Assembly: GCA_022014155.1 (NCBI GenBank)
Contig: JAKLLS010000002.1
Location: 1 to 64,000, forward strand
Reading direction: 5' to 3'
DNA length: 64,000 nucleotides
Source: Marinobacter sp.
GTDB taxonomy: Bacteria; Pseudomonadota; Gammaproteobacteria; Pseudomonadales; Oleiphilaceae
The position numbers were made by a program, and so were the translations under genes. The notes below the pieces were generated by a model that searched no databases, had not been told where the DNA came from, and worked only from the letters and a program-made list of their open reading frames with translations. Shown here one piece after another: positions 39,687 to 50,933 of the stretch. The number at the start of each line of letters is the position of its first letter. Within the stretch, counting starts at the first letter, position 1.

Positions 39687-42332
39687 GTGACTGAGTTACA
39701 TCCCGACCTTCGAGAAAATGTGCGCATGCTGGGTGAATTGCTGGGCCAAAGCATCCAGCGTTACCCGGGGCACGACTGTTATGAACTGATCGAGGAAATT
39801 CGTGCCGCCGCCAAAGCTGATCGGCGCCATGAAAGTGGCTCCGGGCAGCGCCTCGTCAACTTGTTGGGCAAGTTGGGGGATGAGGAGCTTCTTCCTGTTA
39901 CCCGGGCATTCAACCAGTTCCTGAACCTGGCCAACCTTGCGGAACAGTATCACGGTATTCGTCGTAAGCGCGGGCATGAATCCGACCTGATGGTGGAGTC
40001 CCTGCAACAGGTGTTTGAGCGTCTCACGTCGTCGGGAATCAGTGCCGACGAGCTGCACCGGCGGGTAGCGGATCTGAGCATCGAGTTCGTGATGACGGCT
40101 CACCCCACCGAGGTGGCCCGCCGCACGCTGATCATGAAATACGATGAAATGTCAGACTGTCTGGCCCGGCTGGATCATGACGACCTGTTGCCGGCCGAAC
40201 GGGACGAGATCGTCAACCGACTGGCACAGCTGATATCGGAAGCCTGGCACACCGATGAGATCCGTCACGAGCGGCCGACCGCGGTAGACGAGGCCAAGTG
40301 GGGGTTCGCCGTTATCGAGAACAGTCTCTGGCAGGCATTGCCAAAGTTCCTCAGAAGCCTTGATCTGTCGCTATCGGAGGTGACTGGTCAGGGATTGCCC
40401 CTGGATGCAGCTCCCATTCGCATTGCTTCCTGGATGGGGGGGGATCGGGACGGCAACCCCAACGTCACCCATCAGGTGACCCGGAAGGTGTTTCTGCTGG
40501 GACGCTGGATGGCCGCCGATCTTTACCTGCGTGATATCCAGGCGCTGCGTGCCGAGTTGTCCATGTGGCAGGCCAATGATGAATTGACGGCACTGGCCGG
40601 GGACAGCCGCGAACCTTATCGTCACGTATTGGCGGGACTGCGGGACCGGCTGGTCAAGACCCGTGACTGGGCAGAAGCCTGCGTCAACGGAGAAGCCGGG
40701 GATGCCACGGATATTCTGTTTGAAAACCGGGACTTCATCGAACCGCTGGAGGTGTGTTACCGCTCACTGTCGGACTGTGGTCTTGAGAGTATTGCCAATG
40801 GCCCGCTGTTGGATACCATCCGACGCGCTCACACCTTTGGCCTCGCGCTGATTCGTCTGGATATCCGCCAGGAAGCGTCCCGGCATGCTCAGGCGGTGGC
40901 CGAAATGGTGGGCTACCTTGAGCTTGGCGATTACCTGTCATGGACCGAAGAGCAACGTCAGCAGTTTCTGCTCAAAGAACTGCAGGGGCGTCGCCCGCTG
41001 GTGCCCCGGCATTGGGAACCGTCGGAGGACGTGCGGGAAGTGCTTGCCACTTGTGAAGTGATTGCGCAGCAGACGCCTGAGGCCCTGGGGTCCTACGTCA
41101 TATCCATGGCCAGTAAACCCTCCGACGTTCTCAGCGTGATCCTGTTGCTGCGTGAATCCGGTATGACCTTCCCGATGCGGGTAGTCCCACTATTCGAGAC
41201 ACTTGACGATTTGACCGGCGCACCGGAGAGCATGGCGGCCTTGTATGAAGTGGATTGGTACCGGGAGTATTGCGGCGGCCGTCAGGAAGTGATGATTGGG
41301 TATTCCGATTCGTCCAAGGACGCCGGCCAGTTGATGGCCGCCTGGGCGCAATACCGGGCCCAGGAGAAGCTTACCGCGGTTGCTGCCATCTACGGGGTTC
41401 ACCTGACCCTGTTTCATGGTCGTGGTGGCACTGTCGGCCGGGGTGGTGGCCCTGCCAACCGGGCTATTCTGTCCCAGCCTCCGGGATCGGTGAATGGCAG
41501 TTTCCGTATCACCGAACAGGGCGAGATGATCCGTTTCAAATTTGGTTTACCACGTCTCGCGGAGCAGAGCCTGACGTTGTATACCACGGCTGTCATTGAG
41601 GCGACGCTGGCTCCACCGCCCGAACCGGAACCGCAATGGCGTGAAACCATGGACTGGCTGACAGAGCGGTCACTCAAGGCCTACCGGGAAGTGGTGAGGG
41701 AGGATCCTGATTTTGTACCCTACTTCCGTCAGGTTACGCCTGAACAGGCGCTGGGCAAGTTGGCTCTGGGAAGTCGTCCGGCTCGTCGGAAGCCGACGGG
41801 CGGTGTGGAAAGCCTGCGGGCCATCCCGTGGATCTTCGCCTGGACCCAGATGCGGCTGATGCTGCCAAGTTGGCTCGGCAGTGACGTGGCCCTTGAGGAG
41901 GCGGCTCGAAATGACCGGCTGCCGGTACTGCGGGAGATGATGCAAGGGTGGCCATTCTTTCGTACCTATGTGGACATGCTGGAAATGGTGTTGGCGAAGG
42001 CAGATCTGCGAATTGCCAGTTACTACGAGCAGACGCTGGTTGAGGATGAAAGCCTGAAAAAACTTGGGGAAAGTCTCCGTGAACGGCTGAAAGGCTGCAT
42101 CGAGCGACTGCTGGAACTGAAGGGACAAGAGACCCTGCTGGAAGGCGAGCCGGTGTTTGCCCATTCCATGCGGGTACGGAACCCGTATACTGACCCCTTG
42201 CATTACCTACAGGCGGAACTGCTCAAGCGGGATCGTGAGAATGAGGGCAAGGACGACGTTCCGGAGATGGTCGGCAGGGCCCTGAAGGTAACCATGGCGG
42301 GTATTGCCGCCGGTATGCGTAATACCGGCTGA
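39687..42332 (+). CDS. ppc: Phosphoenolpyruvate carboxylase
   Basis: FVMTAHPTEVARRTLI, MGGDRDGNPNVT, MIGYSDSSKDAG, LFHGRGGTVGRGGGPAN, FRITEQGEMI. Confidence 0.98.
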   Translation: MTELHPDLRENVRMLGELLGQSIQRYPGHDCYELIEEIRAAAKADRRHESGSGQRLVNLLGKLGDEELLPVTRAFNQFLNLANLAEQYHGIRRKRGHESDLMVESLQQVFERLTSSGISADELHRRVADLSIEFVMTAHPTEVARRTLIMKYDEMSDCLARLDHDDLLPAERDEIVNRLAQLISEAWHTDEIRHERPTAVDEAKWGFAVIENSLWQALPKFLRSLDLSLSEVTGQGLPLDAAPIRIASWMGGDRDGNPNVTHQVTRKVFLLGRWMAADLYLRDIQALRAELSMWQANDELTALAGDSREPYRHVLAGLRDRLVKTRDWAEACVNGEAGDATDILFENRDFIEPLEVCYRSLSDCGLESIANGPLLDTIRRAHTFGLALIRLDIRQEASRHAQAVAEMVGYLELGDYLSWTEEQRQQFLLKELQGRRPLVPRHWEPSEDVREVLATCEVIAQQTPEALGSYVISMASKPSDVLSVILLLRESGMTFPMRVVPLFETLDDLTGAPESMAALYEVDWYREYCGGRQEVMIGYSDSSKDAGQLMAAWAQYRAQEKLTAVAAIYGVHLTLFHGRGGTVGRGGGPANRAILSQPPGSVNGSFRITEQGEMIRFKFGLPRLAEQSLTLYTTAVIEATLAPPPEPEPQWRETMDWLTERSLKAYREVVREDPDFVPYFRQVTPEQALGKLALGSRPARRKPTGGVESLRAIPWIFAWTQMRLMLPSWLGSDVALEEAARNDRLPVLREMMQGWPFFRTYVDMLEMVLAKADLRIASYYEQTLVEDESLKKLGESLRERLKGCIERLLELKGQETLLEGEPVFAHSMRVRNPYTDPLHYLQAELLKRDRENEGKDDVPEMVGRALKVTMAGIAAGMRNTG

Positions 42333-42393
42333 TCAGGCCCGGTGATGTATGGCCGGCCGAGTGCCGGCCAGTAAGGACAACAGGAGTAACACC

Positions 42394-43764
42394 GTGGCTG
42401 TAGCTGCGCGATTGGAACGTTTTCTGGCCCGTAAGGGGATTTCTTACACGGAGCAGCCCATTGATCAGGTGGTGAATCTGGATGCGGCCGTGATTGCATC
42501 GGGGCACCCGCAGGATCATTTTATCCGTGCCACTCTGCTGATCGATATCAACGGTGTGGTCATGGCGGTTCACGGTTTTAACAGTGCTCTCGATATGGAT
42601 GCGGTGCAGCAGTTGACAGGGCGTCGGCTGCAGCCCCTGACCGCCCGGCAGAGCAACCGCCTGTTTGCGGATTGTGATCCCGGGTTCCAGCCTCCGATCG
42701 GCGGGGCTTATGAAATTCCGGTACTGGTCGATGAAGATGTGCTGGAGTATCCCCGTGCCCTGATGACCAGTGGTAACGACCATACCCTGATTGAACTGGA
42801 TGGGCGGGCGTTGCGCCTGGCACTGGCGGGATCCCGCGGAGGACACTTGGTGATCCGTGGCCAGGCGACAGCCGAGCGGGACGCCTTGACCCTGGAGGAA
42901 GTTGCCGACAAGTTGCAGAAACTCTATCGTCTTCCGCCGATGCCTGCTCTTGCCCTGAAAATCCTGAAATTGACCGCGAATACCGAAGCCACGGCCAGGG
43001 AACTGGCGGAGCTGATTGAGTTCGACCCCAGTCTGACGGCGCAGATCATGCGTTATGCGCGATCAGCCCTTTTCAATTATCCGGGGCAGATAAACTCGGT
43101 GCAGGAAGCCGTGACCCGGGTGCTGGGATTTGACCGTGTGGCTCACATCGCCCTGGGCATTGCATCGGTCCGGGCCTTTGATGTTCCCCGCGAGGGCATG
43201 CTGGGAATGGATAAATTCTGGCGCCACTCCCTCTACTGCGCTTTCCTGTGCCAGCGCATTGCTTCCCAATGTAACGAAGACAAGAGTCTGGCGTACCTGT
43301 GTGGCCTTCTGCACAATTTCGGCTTGTTGTTGGTGGGGCACCTTTTCCCCAGTGAATTTGAAGAGTTGAATACGCTGCGGGAAGCGAACCCCGAAGTCAG
43401 CATGCACTCTCTCGAGCAGCAGGTATTCGGAGCGGGTAGTGGTCAGGACGTTCTGACCGTCGGCCACGGTGCCATTGGTGGTATCCTGCACAAGTTGTGG
43501 CAATTGCCGGATCCGGTGATCAAGGCTGCCGGGATGCACCAGCAATCCGGATACCATGGTGAACATGAAAACTATGTGCTCATGGTGCAACTGGCCAATG
43601 GATTGCTGAAAGAGCACGGTATAGGTGACGAGTTCAACCCGGATGACGTCCCGGCGCTGGCCGGTGCCCTGGGGTTGGAGGAGGATGCTGTCGCGGCCAT
43701 CGGCGCCACTATCGATGAGATGGCCGGTGAGCTGGACGCACTGGCGGTGTCCCTGTCAACCTGA
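42394..43764 (+). CDS. YbaK/aminoacyl-tRNA deacylase-like domain fused to HDOD domain (GTG start preceded by aggag)
   Basis: N-terminal YbaK-like fold (ARLERFLARKGISYTEQPIDQV...FIRATLLIDINGVVMAV); C-terminal HDOD LPPMPALALKILKLTANTEATARELAELIEFDPSLTAQIMRYARS. Confidence 0.8.
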   Translation: MAVAARLERFLARKGISYTEQPIDQVVNLDAAVIASGHPQDHFIRATLLIDINGVVMAVHGFNSALDMDAVQQLTGRRLQPLTARQSNRLFADCDPGFQPPIGGAYEIPVLVDEDVLEYPRALMTSGNDHTLIELDGRALRLALAGSRGGHLVIRGQATAERDALTLEEVADKLQKLYRLPPMPALALKILKLTANTEATARELAELIEFDPSLTAQIMRYARSALFNYPGQINSVQEAVTRVLGFDRVAHIALGIASVRAFDVPREGMLGMDKFWRHSLYCAFLCQRIASQCNEDKSLAYLCGLLHNFGLLLVGHLFPSEFEELNTLREANPEVSMHSLEQQVFGAGSGQDVLTVGHGAIGGILHKLWQLPDPVIKAAGMHQQSGYHGEHENYVLMVQLANGLLKEHGIGDEFNPDDVPALAGALGLEEDAVAAIGATIDEMAGELDALAVSLST

Positions 43765-43847
43765 TCCCTTCTGGTATTTCCGGGTATTCTGTGTCCCCAA
43801 ATGGTGCATGATACGGAGGTCGACTTTCTCTAAGGCGGCTGACTTCG

Positions 43848-43853
43848 TATAAT
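43848..43853 (+). promoter_or_regulatory. Candidate -10 box (TATAAT) upstream of adk
   Basis: Perfect TATAAT in intergenic DNA about 120 bp upstream of adk ATG; -35 is weak. Confidence 0.35.
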
Positions 43854-43948
43854 GCGCCTTCGCCGGTTCCGGCTCGCCCCGTTCCTGGTCGAGAGGCTTT
43901 CGCAAAGGCAGACGTTTTTGCCATAGCTTTTCAAACGATAATGACTAA

Positions 43949-44623
<675 letters not shown>

Positions 44624-44654
44624 TCCGCACAACCTCGAGGCAACGGCAGCATCC

Positions 44655-45350
44655 GTGAAGTTACTGGCACTGGATACCTCATCGGAAGGTTGCTCGGCTG
44701 CGCTGCTGGTCAACGGCAGCGTCACCGAGCGCTTTGATCTGGCCCCCCGCGGTCATACCCGCCTGCTGATGCCAATGATCCGCGAGTTGTTGGCCGAGCA
44801 GGACCTGGCCCCGATGGATCTGGACGCGCTGGCCTTTGCCCGTGGCCCGGGATCCTTCACCGGGCTTCGTATTGCCACGGGTGTGATTCAGGGACTGGCA
44901 TGGGGGCTGGAAATACCGGCCATTCCTGTGTCTTCCCTGGCCACTGTAGCTCTGGGTGCCATTGAGACCTTCAAAGTTGCCGAAGGAGACGGCGTTGCTG
45001 TCGCCTTCGATGCGCGTATGGGGGAGGTCTACTGGGGCTGTTTCCAGTCCCGTGAAGGCTTGCCTGTGCCAGTAGGGGCTGAGCGCGTCTGCCCCCCGGA
45101 GGCTGTCAGCTTACCGCCTTTGGACGGCTGCTGGTTTGGCGTCGGTCAAGGCTGGCAGTTACGGGAACAGATGCCGCAACCCCTGGTGTCTGCTGTATCG
45201 CAAATCGACGACACCCTCGTGCCGAGGGCTCGTTGTGTGGCCCGTCTCGCCCACCATGAACTGGCTGCCGGCGGTGGTGTGTCCGCTGCCGAGGCACAAC
45301 CCGTATATGTTCGTGACGAAGTGACCTGGAAGAAGCTGCCAGGCCGCTGA
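44655..45350 (+). CDS. tsaB: tRNA threonylcarbamoyladenosine biosynthesis protein TsaB
   Basis: MKLLALDTSSEGCSAALLVNGSVTERFDLAPRGHTRLLMPMI...ARGPGSFTGLRIATGVIQGLA. Confidence 0.96.
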   Translation: MKLLALDTSSEGCSAALLVNGSVTERFDLAPRGHTRLLMPMIRELLAEQDLAPMDLDALAFARGPGSFTGLRIATGVIQGLAWGLEIPAIPVSSLATVALGAIETFKVAEGDGVAVAFDARMGEVYWGCFQSREGLPVPVGAERVCPPEAVSLPPLDGCWFGVGQGWQLREQMPQPLVSAVSQIDDTLVPRARCVARLAHHELAAGGGVSAAEAQPVYVRDEVTWKKLPGR

Positions 45351-45376
45351 TCAATCCTTACCTGTTTTCGGAACGT

Positions 45377-46180
45377 TTGCCGATGGAATTGTGGCACATC
45401 ATTGCCCTGGCCGTTATTCAGGGACTGACGGAATTTCTCCCGATCAGCAGCTCTGCTCACCTGATCCTGCCTTCGCAGATCCTTGGCTGGCCTGATCAGG
45501 GGCTGGCCTTCGATGTTGCCGTTCATGTGGGCACCTTGGCGGCGGTCATGTGGTATTTTCGCCGCGAAGTGTATCGGCTCACCGTGGCTTGGGCGGGGGA
45601 TACCGCTCGTGGACGCATAGGCGAGGACAGTGGCCTGGCCTGGGCAGTGATCGTGGGCACCATACCTGCGGGTCTGGCAGGCCTGTTACTGAATGACTTT
45701 ATTGAGACGGAATTGAGATCCGGCCTGGTCATTGCCGCCACCACCGTTGGGTTCGGGCTGGTGCTGTGGTGGTCCGATGCCGTTGGGCGTCGGTCGAGGG
45801 ATTTGCCGGCTCTGACCATCAAAGATGCTATCGTGGTGGGACTGGCGCAGGCCCTGGCGCTGATTCCAGGAACCTCCCGCTCGGGGATTACCATTACCGC
45901 CGCGTTGTTCCTCGGTTTAAAGCGGGAAGCGGCCGCCAGGTTTTCATTCCTGTTGTCCATTCCCCTGATCCTGGCGGCGGGATTGTTGAAGACTCTGGAG
46001 CTGGTCGAGCAGGGCGGTGCGACCGACTGGGCCGCCATTTTGCTGGGCACTCTGTTGTCGTTCGTGAGTGCGGTTATTTGTATCCACCTGTTCCTTAAGT
46101 TTCTTGAGCGCTTGGGTATGATGCCATTCGTGATCTACCGCTTGCTGCTGGGGCTGTTGCTTGTAGTCATGTTGTGGTGA
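45377..46180 (+). CDS. uppP: Undecaprenyl-diphosphatase UppP/BacA
   Basis: IALAVIQGLTEFLPISSSAHLILPSQILGW...LIPGTSRSGITITAALFLGLKREAAARFSFLLSIP. Confidence 0.97.
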   Translation: MPMELWHIIALAVIQGLTEFLPISSSAHLILPSQILGWPDQGLAFDVAVHVGTLAAVMWYFRREVYRLTVAWAGDTARGRIGEDSGLAWAVIVGTIPAGLAGLLLNDFIETELRSGLVIAATTVGFGLVLWWSDAVGRRSRDLPALTIKDAIVVGLAQALALIPGTSRSGITITAALFLGLKREAAARFSFLLSIPLILAAGLLKTLELVEQGGATDWAAILLGTLLSFVSAVICIHLFLKFLERLGMMPFVIYRLLLGLLLVVMLW

Positions 46181-46265
46181 GTTGGTTAAAAACTGTTCGT
46201 CGGGCTTTGAATTTACGTGATGATATTCCATACTCGGAATCCATCCATTTTTCCGGTTTTCTTTC

Positions 46266-46622
46266 ATGATCGGCAGCGTTAATCCCAACAATAACTACCC
46301 GTTTCAGTCTGGTAACAGCAGTCCAGTCCGCGAGCGTAGCGATGTTGCGCGAACGCCTGCGTCCTCACCTGACCGGAGTGCCGAGGGGGTACGCCGCGAT
46401 TTGGCTGAGGGTCGACCTGAGACCGCTTCCAGCCAGGTCACGACAGAGTCCCTGCAGCGCCGGGTAGAGGCGCGACGGGCTGCCGAAGATGCCCGCCTGG
46501 AACGCTTTCGAGCAGATGAGTTGCCGTTGTCCACGTCCCGTGCCTTGTCCACGTTCACCGATATCGCGGCTCGCGACGATAACGGAGAGAGTGGCCTGGT
46601 CGGTATTGATATCCTGGTCTGA
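46266..46622 (+). CDS. Hypothetical protein, predicted largely disordered
   Basis: 118 aa rich in S/R/A/E/D, overlaps rsmJ start; no domain recognised. Confidence 0.6.
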   Translation: MIGSVNPNNNYPFQSGNSSPVRERSDVARTPASSPDRSAEGVRRDLAEGRPETASSQVTTESLQRRVEARRAAEDARLERFRADELPLSTSRALSTFTDIAARDDNGESGLVGIDILV

Positions 46623-47452
46623 TGTCTCCTGAATCGCCCACTTCAGAGCTTTCCCTTGCTGTTGCCTGCAGTCCGCTGGGTGATGCATCGCAGGCCCGTG
46701 AACTGGCCGAGCAATTGGCTATTCCTTTTTTGGGGGCCGTCAAACCCAAGCTGATTGCCGACTTTCCCGTGCTGTTATTGCTTGATGAGCAGGGCGTGTG
46801 CCTGCAAGTGACCGGCAAAGGTGCCCCCGGACCGGTGCGGGCGGAGTTCGTATCAGGTAAGGCCGGCTATCGTCGTGAGCATGGTGGCGGGACCGGACAA
46901 CTGGTGGCCAAGGCGATTGGGTTGCAAAAGACCCGTGTCCCGCTGCATGTGGTGGATGCCACGGCAGGCCTGGGGCAAGATGCGTTTGTATTGGCCGGTT
47001 TGGGATGCCGCGTTACGCTTTTTGAGCGCAACCCGGTCATTCACGCGTTGCTGGCAGACGGATTGGCCAGAGCGGCTCTGAATACCGATTGTGCCCCCAT
47101 TGTTGCCAGGATGACTTTGAAGGCAGGGAGCAGCAGGGTGTGGCTGGAGAGTCGGGGAGACAATGAAGAAGACGCAGTGGATATTGTGTACCTGGATCCG
47201 ATGTTTCCACATCGGGACAAGTCGGCGCTGGTGAAAAAGGAAATGCAGGTGTTTCGCACGGTGGTAGGGGACGATGATGATGCTGGGGAGCTTCTGGCCG
47301 CCGCGTTGAGAGTAGCCACCTACCGGGTGGTGGTCAAGCGTCCTCGTAAGGCGCCACCCATTGATGGGCATGAACCGGCTACCCGCATTGAAGGCAAGAG
47401 CAGCCGATACGACATATACCCGATCAAAGCGCTACCGAGTGGCAGCGCCTGA
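46622..47452 (+). CDS. rsmJ: 16S rRNA (guanine-1516-N2)-methyltransferase RsmJ
   Basis: [62 protein letters not shown]. Confidence 0.95.
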   Translation: MSPESPTSELSLAVACSPLGDASQARELAEQLAIPFLGAVKPKLIADFPVLLLLDEQGVCLQVTGKGAPGPVRAEFVSGKAGYRREHGGGTGQLVAKAIGLQKTRVPLHVVDATAGLGQDAFVLAGLGCRVTLFERNPVIHALLADGLARAALNTDCAPIVARMTLKAGSSRVWLESRGDNEEDAVDIVYLDPMFPHRDKSALVKKEMQVFRTVVGDDDDAGELLAAALRVATYRVVVKRPRKAPPIDGHEPATRIEGKSSRYDIYPIKALPSGSA

Positions 47453-47463
47453 TAGGATCGGGA

Positions 47464-49929
47464 TCAGGCACCGAGCATGGTGACCTGCTGGATAGCTTGG
47501 CGCTTCTCGACACTCAGAACCAGGCGGGCATCTTCCGCCACCTCGTCTAATCCTTCGGTGTAACTGAGTAGGCCGTTGTCATCGGTGGTGATGACGCCGT
47601 TTTTCTGCATATTGGCAATGAAGTTGCGGAACAGGCTCTTGTCGAAGAACTCGGGGGCGTTCAATCCAAACAGGATCGACATACGCTCCGCGAGCAGCGT
47701 GCTTTGCTCTTCAAGCTCGGCAGCGCTGATCCGGCCGGAACCGTACTTACGCAGAATGCCAATGGCAATGTGGTAGCGCTCCAGGGTCTGAATGATAAAC
47801 CGCGACAGTACCCGCAGGCGCAACATAGCATCGGTGCCTTCTTCCGGACGGTAGATCCGACCGTCATCTTCAAGCATCAGACCCTGTTCAATCATCAGGT
47901 CAATCCATTGATTGATGACACCTTCTACCTCATCTGGATCGTACTTCAGGAACAACTCGGACTGAAAGTAGGGATAGGCAACGCTGGCCAGGAAAACGAT
48001 CTTGTCCCGCTGAAGCGAATCCTTGTTCTCAAACAGGCTGGCAATCAGCGAGGGCAAAGCGAACAGATGCTGGATGTTGTTGCGATAGTAGGTCATCAGG
48101 ATGGCGTTGCTGCCTTCCAGGGCGATGATGTCCCCCAGTTTCTGGGGCTGGCGGGTCACCAGTCCCATAGATTCGCAGTAGGCCACCCAATCCTTGCCAC
48201 TGCCCTCGGGCATGGTGACGGTATCGGCATAGGGGAAAGCCTTCAGCAGGTTGGCGTACTGATCCATCAGGCGGATAAGTTGGCTTTCGTCCATGGCCAG
48301 CCGGTCGGTACCCAGCAGCACGGTTGCAGTCATGCCAATCGGGTTCACCGCCACTGAGGCATTGATGTTGGCCGCCACGCGGGTGGCAAGCCTGTCCACC
48401 GCTTCTGGCAGCCAGGACGGGCGATACTCGGCGTCGAAAGCCTCGTTGCGCCAGCTCGGGTGGGTCTCGTTCAGCACATCCTCAAGGGGAATGGCCTCGC
48501 CAAAGTTCACGGCGACCCGGCCGAAGGAATTGCTGAGTTTGCGTACGGTCTTGGCCAGGCCAAATACGCTTTCTTTCTGTTTTTTCTTGCCCCGAAGCTC
48601 ACCGAGGTAAGAGCGACCTTCCATGACTTTCTCATAGCCCACATACACCGGCACGAACACAATGGGTTTGCGGTGGTTGCGCAGGAAACTGCGGACAGTC
48701 ATCGCCAACATGCCGGGTCGTGGTTGGAGCATGCGGCCGGTTCGGCTGCGGCCGCCTTCCACGAAATATTCCACCGAATACCCCCGGGTGAACATGACGT
48801 GCATGTATTCGTTGAATACTGTGGCGTAGAGCGGGTTGTCCTTGAAGCTCCGGCGCATGAAGAAAGCGCCGCCCCGACGCAGTATGGGACCGACTATGGG
48901 CATGTTCAGATTGATGCCGGCGGCAATGTGCGGCGGCATCAGGCCGTTCTTGTATAGCACGTAGGACAGCAGCAGGTAGTCAATGTGGGAGCGGTGGCAG
49001 GGCACATACACCACGGCATTGTCCTGGGCGACTTCCTTGGCGACCCGAATGTTGTTGACGGCGATGCCGTTGTAGATGCGATTCCATAGCCAGGACAGAA
49101 CCACCTCAAGGAAGCGGATGGTGACAATGGACATGCTGGCGGCGATTTCGTCAGCGTACTTGTAGGCCTTCGCCCGCACCTTCTCCGGCGGGATGTCGTC
49201 CTGGCGTGCGGTTTCCCGGATGGCTTCCTTTACCGCCTGGGTACGCACCAGTCCTTCCACCAGGGTACGGCGGTGGGACAGATCCGGGCCGAGTACGGCC
49301 TGGCGAACACGCCGGAAGTGTGTGCGGAGAATGCGGGCCAGTTTGCGGTTGGCGCGTTCTTCACTGTGGCGATATTCCTCTATCACCTGTTTCAGGGACA
49401 GCGGCTGGTTGAACTGGACGTAGGTGTTACGGCCGTGAAGCATGATGATTAGCAGCTTCTGGAGACGACCGGCAACGGACCAGGTGTCGGATAACAGCAG
49501 CTTGACCAGGGATTTTTCCTTGTCCGGTGATCGTCCCCAGAACAGGGATACCGGTACGATTTGGACATCTGTTTCCGGGTGTTCAAGGCCGAAGCGGACC
49601 AGCGCCTTGAATTCCGAGGTAGGCACCGGGGTTTGTCGTTTCTGGAACAGGCCGCCAATGCGCCGATAGAGGAAGAAAAACGAATGCACCGGCCCGTTCT
49701 TTACTGGCAGTGATACTTCAGCGCCCGGCAGGTCGCCTCGCAACACTTCCTGCTCGAGGACCAGGCGGCTGGACATGGAGCTGTATTGCAGCACATAGCA
49801 GACAGGCTTGTCGGGATCGAGCCCGAGAGCTTCGCGGCTGTTACCACTGACGTCCGTTCTGACCCACAGGAACAGAATCTTGCGGAAAAAAGTCAGAATC
49901 AGGCTGCGAAGGGCCTGTAAAATTCGCAT
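47464..49929 (-). CDS. plsB: Glycerol-3-phosphate 1-O-acyltransferase PlsB
   Basis: VVYVPCHRSHIDYLLLSYVLYKNGL, FFMRRSFKDNPLYATVF, EYFVEGGRSRTGRMLQPRPGMLAM, VFVPVYVGYEKVMEG. Confidence 0.97.
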   Translation of the reverse strand: MRILQALRSLILTFFRKILFLWVRTDVSGNSREALGLDPDKPVCYVLQYSSMSSRLVLEQEVLRGDLPGAEVSLPVKNGPVHSFFFLYRRIGGLFQKRQTPVPTSEFKALVRFGLEHPETDVQIVPVSLFWGRSPDKEKSLVKLLLSDTWSVAGRLQKLLIIMLHGRNTYVQFNQPLSLKQVIEEYRHSEERANRKLARILRTHFRRVRQAVLGPDLSHRRTLVEGLVRTQAVKEAIRETARQDDIPPEKVRAKAYKYADEIAASMSIVTIRFLEVVLSWLWNRIYNGIAVNNIRVAKEVAQDNAVVYVPCHRSHIDYLLLSYVLYKNGLMPPHIAAGINLNMPIVGPILRRGGAFFMRRSFKDNPLYATVFNEYMHVMFTRGYSVEYFVEGGRSRTGRMLQPRPGMLAMTVRSFLRNHRKPIVFVPVYVGYEKVMEGRSYLGELRGKKKQKESVFGLAKTVRKLSNSFGRVAVNFGEAIPLEDVLNETHPSWRNEAFDAEYRPSWLPEAVDRLATRVAANINASVAVNPIGMTATVLLGTDRLAMDESQLIRLMDQYANLLKAFPYADTVTMPEGSGKDWVAYCESMGLVTRQPQKLGDIIALEGSNAILMTYYRNNIQHLFALPSLIASLFENKDSLQRDKIVFLASVAYPYFQSELFLKYDPDEVEGVINQWIDLMIEQGLMLEDDGRIYRPEEGTDAMLRLRVLSRFIIQTLERYHIAIGILRKYGSGRISAAELEEQSTLLAERMSILFGLNAPEFFDKSLFRNFIANMQKNGVITTDDNGLLSYTEGLDEVAEDARLVLSVEKRQAIQQVTMLGA

Positions 49930-50092
49930 AAAGTGTTGCTCCAGTCTACAAAACAGGCGCTAAGTTTACTTGGTTGTGTGCGGGGCGGAAAGACGTGCCG
50001 GCGTTCTGCTGTGGTGTTCTGTGTGATACATTTTCCGCTGTCAGGATGCACCGGAAACCCGCAAAATTCATCTTCTGTTTCAGGATTCTTTT

Positions 50093-50914
50093 ATGACGTC
50101 GTGGCTGCCAGGCTGGTCAACAACGCCCCCCGGATCTGATGATCTGGTGCTGGCGATTACTGGAAACAGTGTGGTGAGAAGTGAAGGTCACTGGCTGGCA
50201 CGTTGGCAGGAGGTTGAATCACTTTCGATCACGGGGGGCGTCCCGGTAAGCCTTGGCCAGTGGGGAGGGCAGCCGCTTTATGTGGTTGAGCTTGATGCCG
50301 ATTGTCTGCCGGAAACCGTAGATATAATCCCCCTGCGGGACGCGATTCTGATGATGGAAGATGCTCCTGCGGAGATGCTTGGCACCGGATTTCAGGTCTG
50401 GCAATGGTGGCGGGATCACCGCTTTTGTGGTCGATGTGGTGGTGTCACGGGTCTCCATCCGCTGGAGCGTGCCAAGTGGTGCGAGGCCTGTGGTATTCCC
50501 TGGTATCCGCGGGTTGCTCCCTGTGTCATTGTGGTTATTTGCAGGGAAAATCGTATGCTTTTGGCCCGATCGTCCCGGGTAAAGCGTCACTTTTACAGTC
50601 TGATTGCCGGCTTTGTGGAGCCTGGAGAAAGTCTTGAGCAGGCGGTTGTCCGTGAAGTAAAGGAAGAAACTGGACTGGATGTGACCAATATCCGCTATCG
50701 CTCATCTCAGCCCTGGCCTTTCCCACATCAGTTGATGGTTGGATTTTTTGCGGATTACCGTAGTGGCGACCTGGTTCTCCAGGAAGATGAACTGGCGGAA
50801 GCAGACTGGTATGGCCCGGATGATTTACCGCCGATTCCCCCGGCAACTACCATTGCCGGACGGTTGATTCGGGAGATGGCGCAGGAATTGAGCCAGCAGT
50901 GGGAAGACCAATGA
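50093..50914 (+). CDS. nudC: NADH pyrophosphatase / RNA decapping NudC
   Basis: Zn ribbon FCGRCGG...CEACG, Nudix box GFVEPGESLEQAVVREVKEETGL, SQPWPFPHQLM. Confidence 0.95.
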   Translation: MTSWLPGWSTTPPGSDDLVLAITGNSVVRSEGHWLARWQEVESLSITGGVPVSLGQWGGQPLYVVELDADCLPETVDIIPLRDAILMMEDAPAEMLGTGFQVWQWWRDHRFCGRCGGVTGLHPLERAKWCEACGIPWYPRVAPCVIVVICRENRMLLARSSRVKRHFYSLIAGFVEPGESLEQAVVREVKEETGLDVTNIRYRSSQPWPFPHQLMVGFFADYRSGDLVLQEDELAEADWYGPDDLPPIPPATTIAGRLIREMAQELSQQWEDQ

Positions 50915-50933
50915 AGTTGCAGATAAGGGTGAT

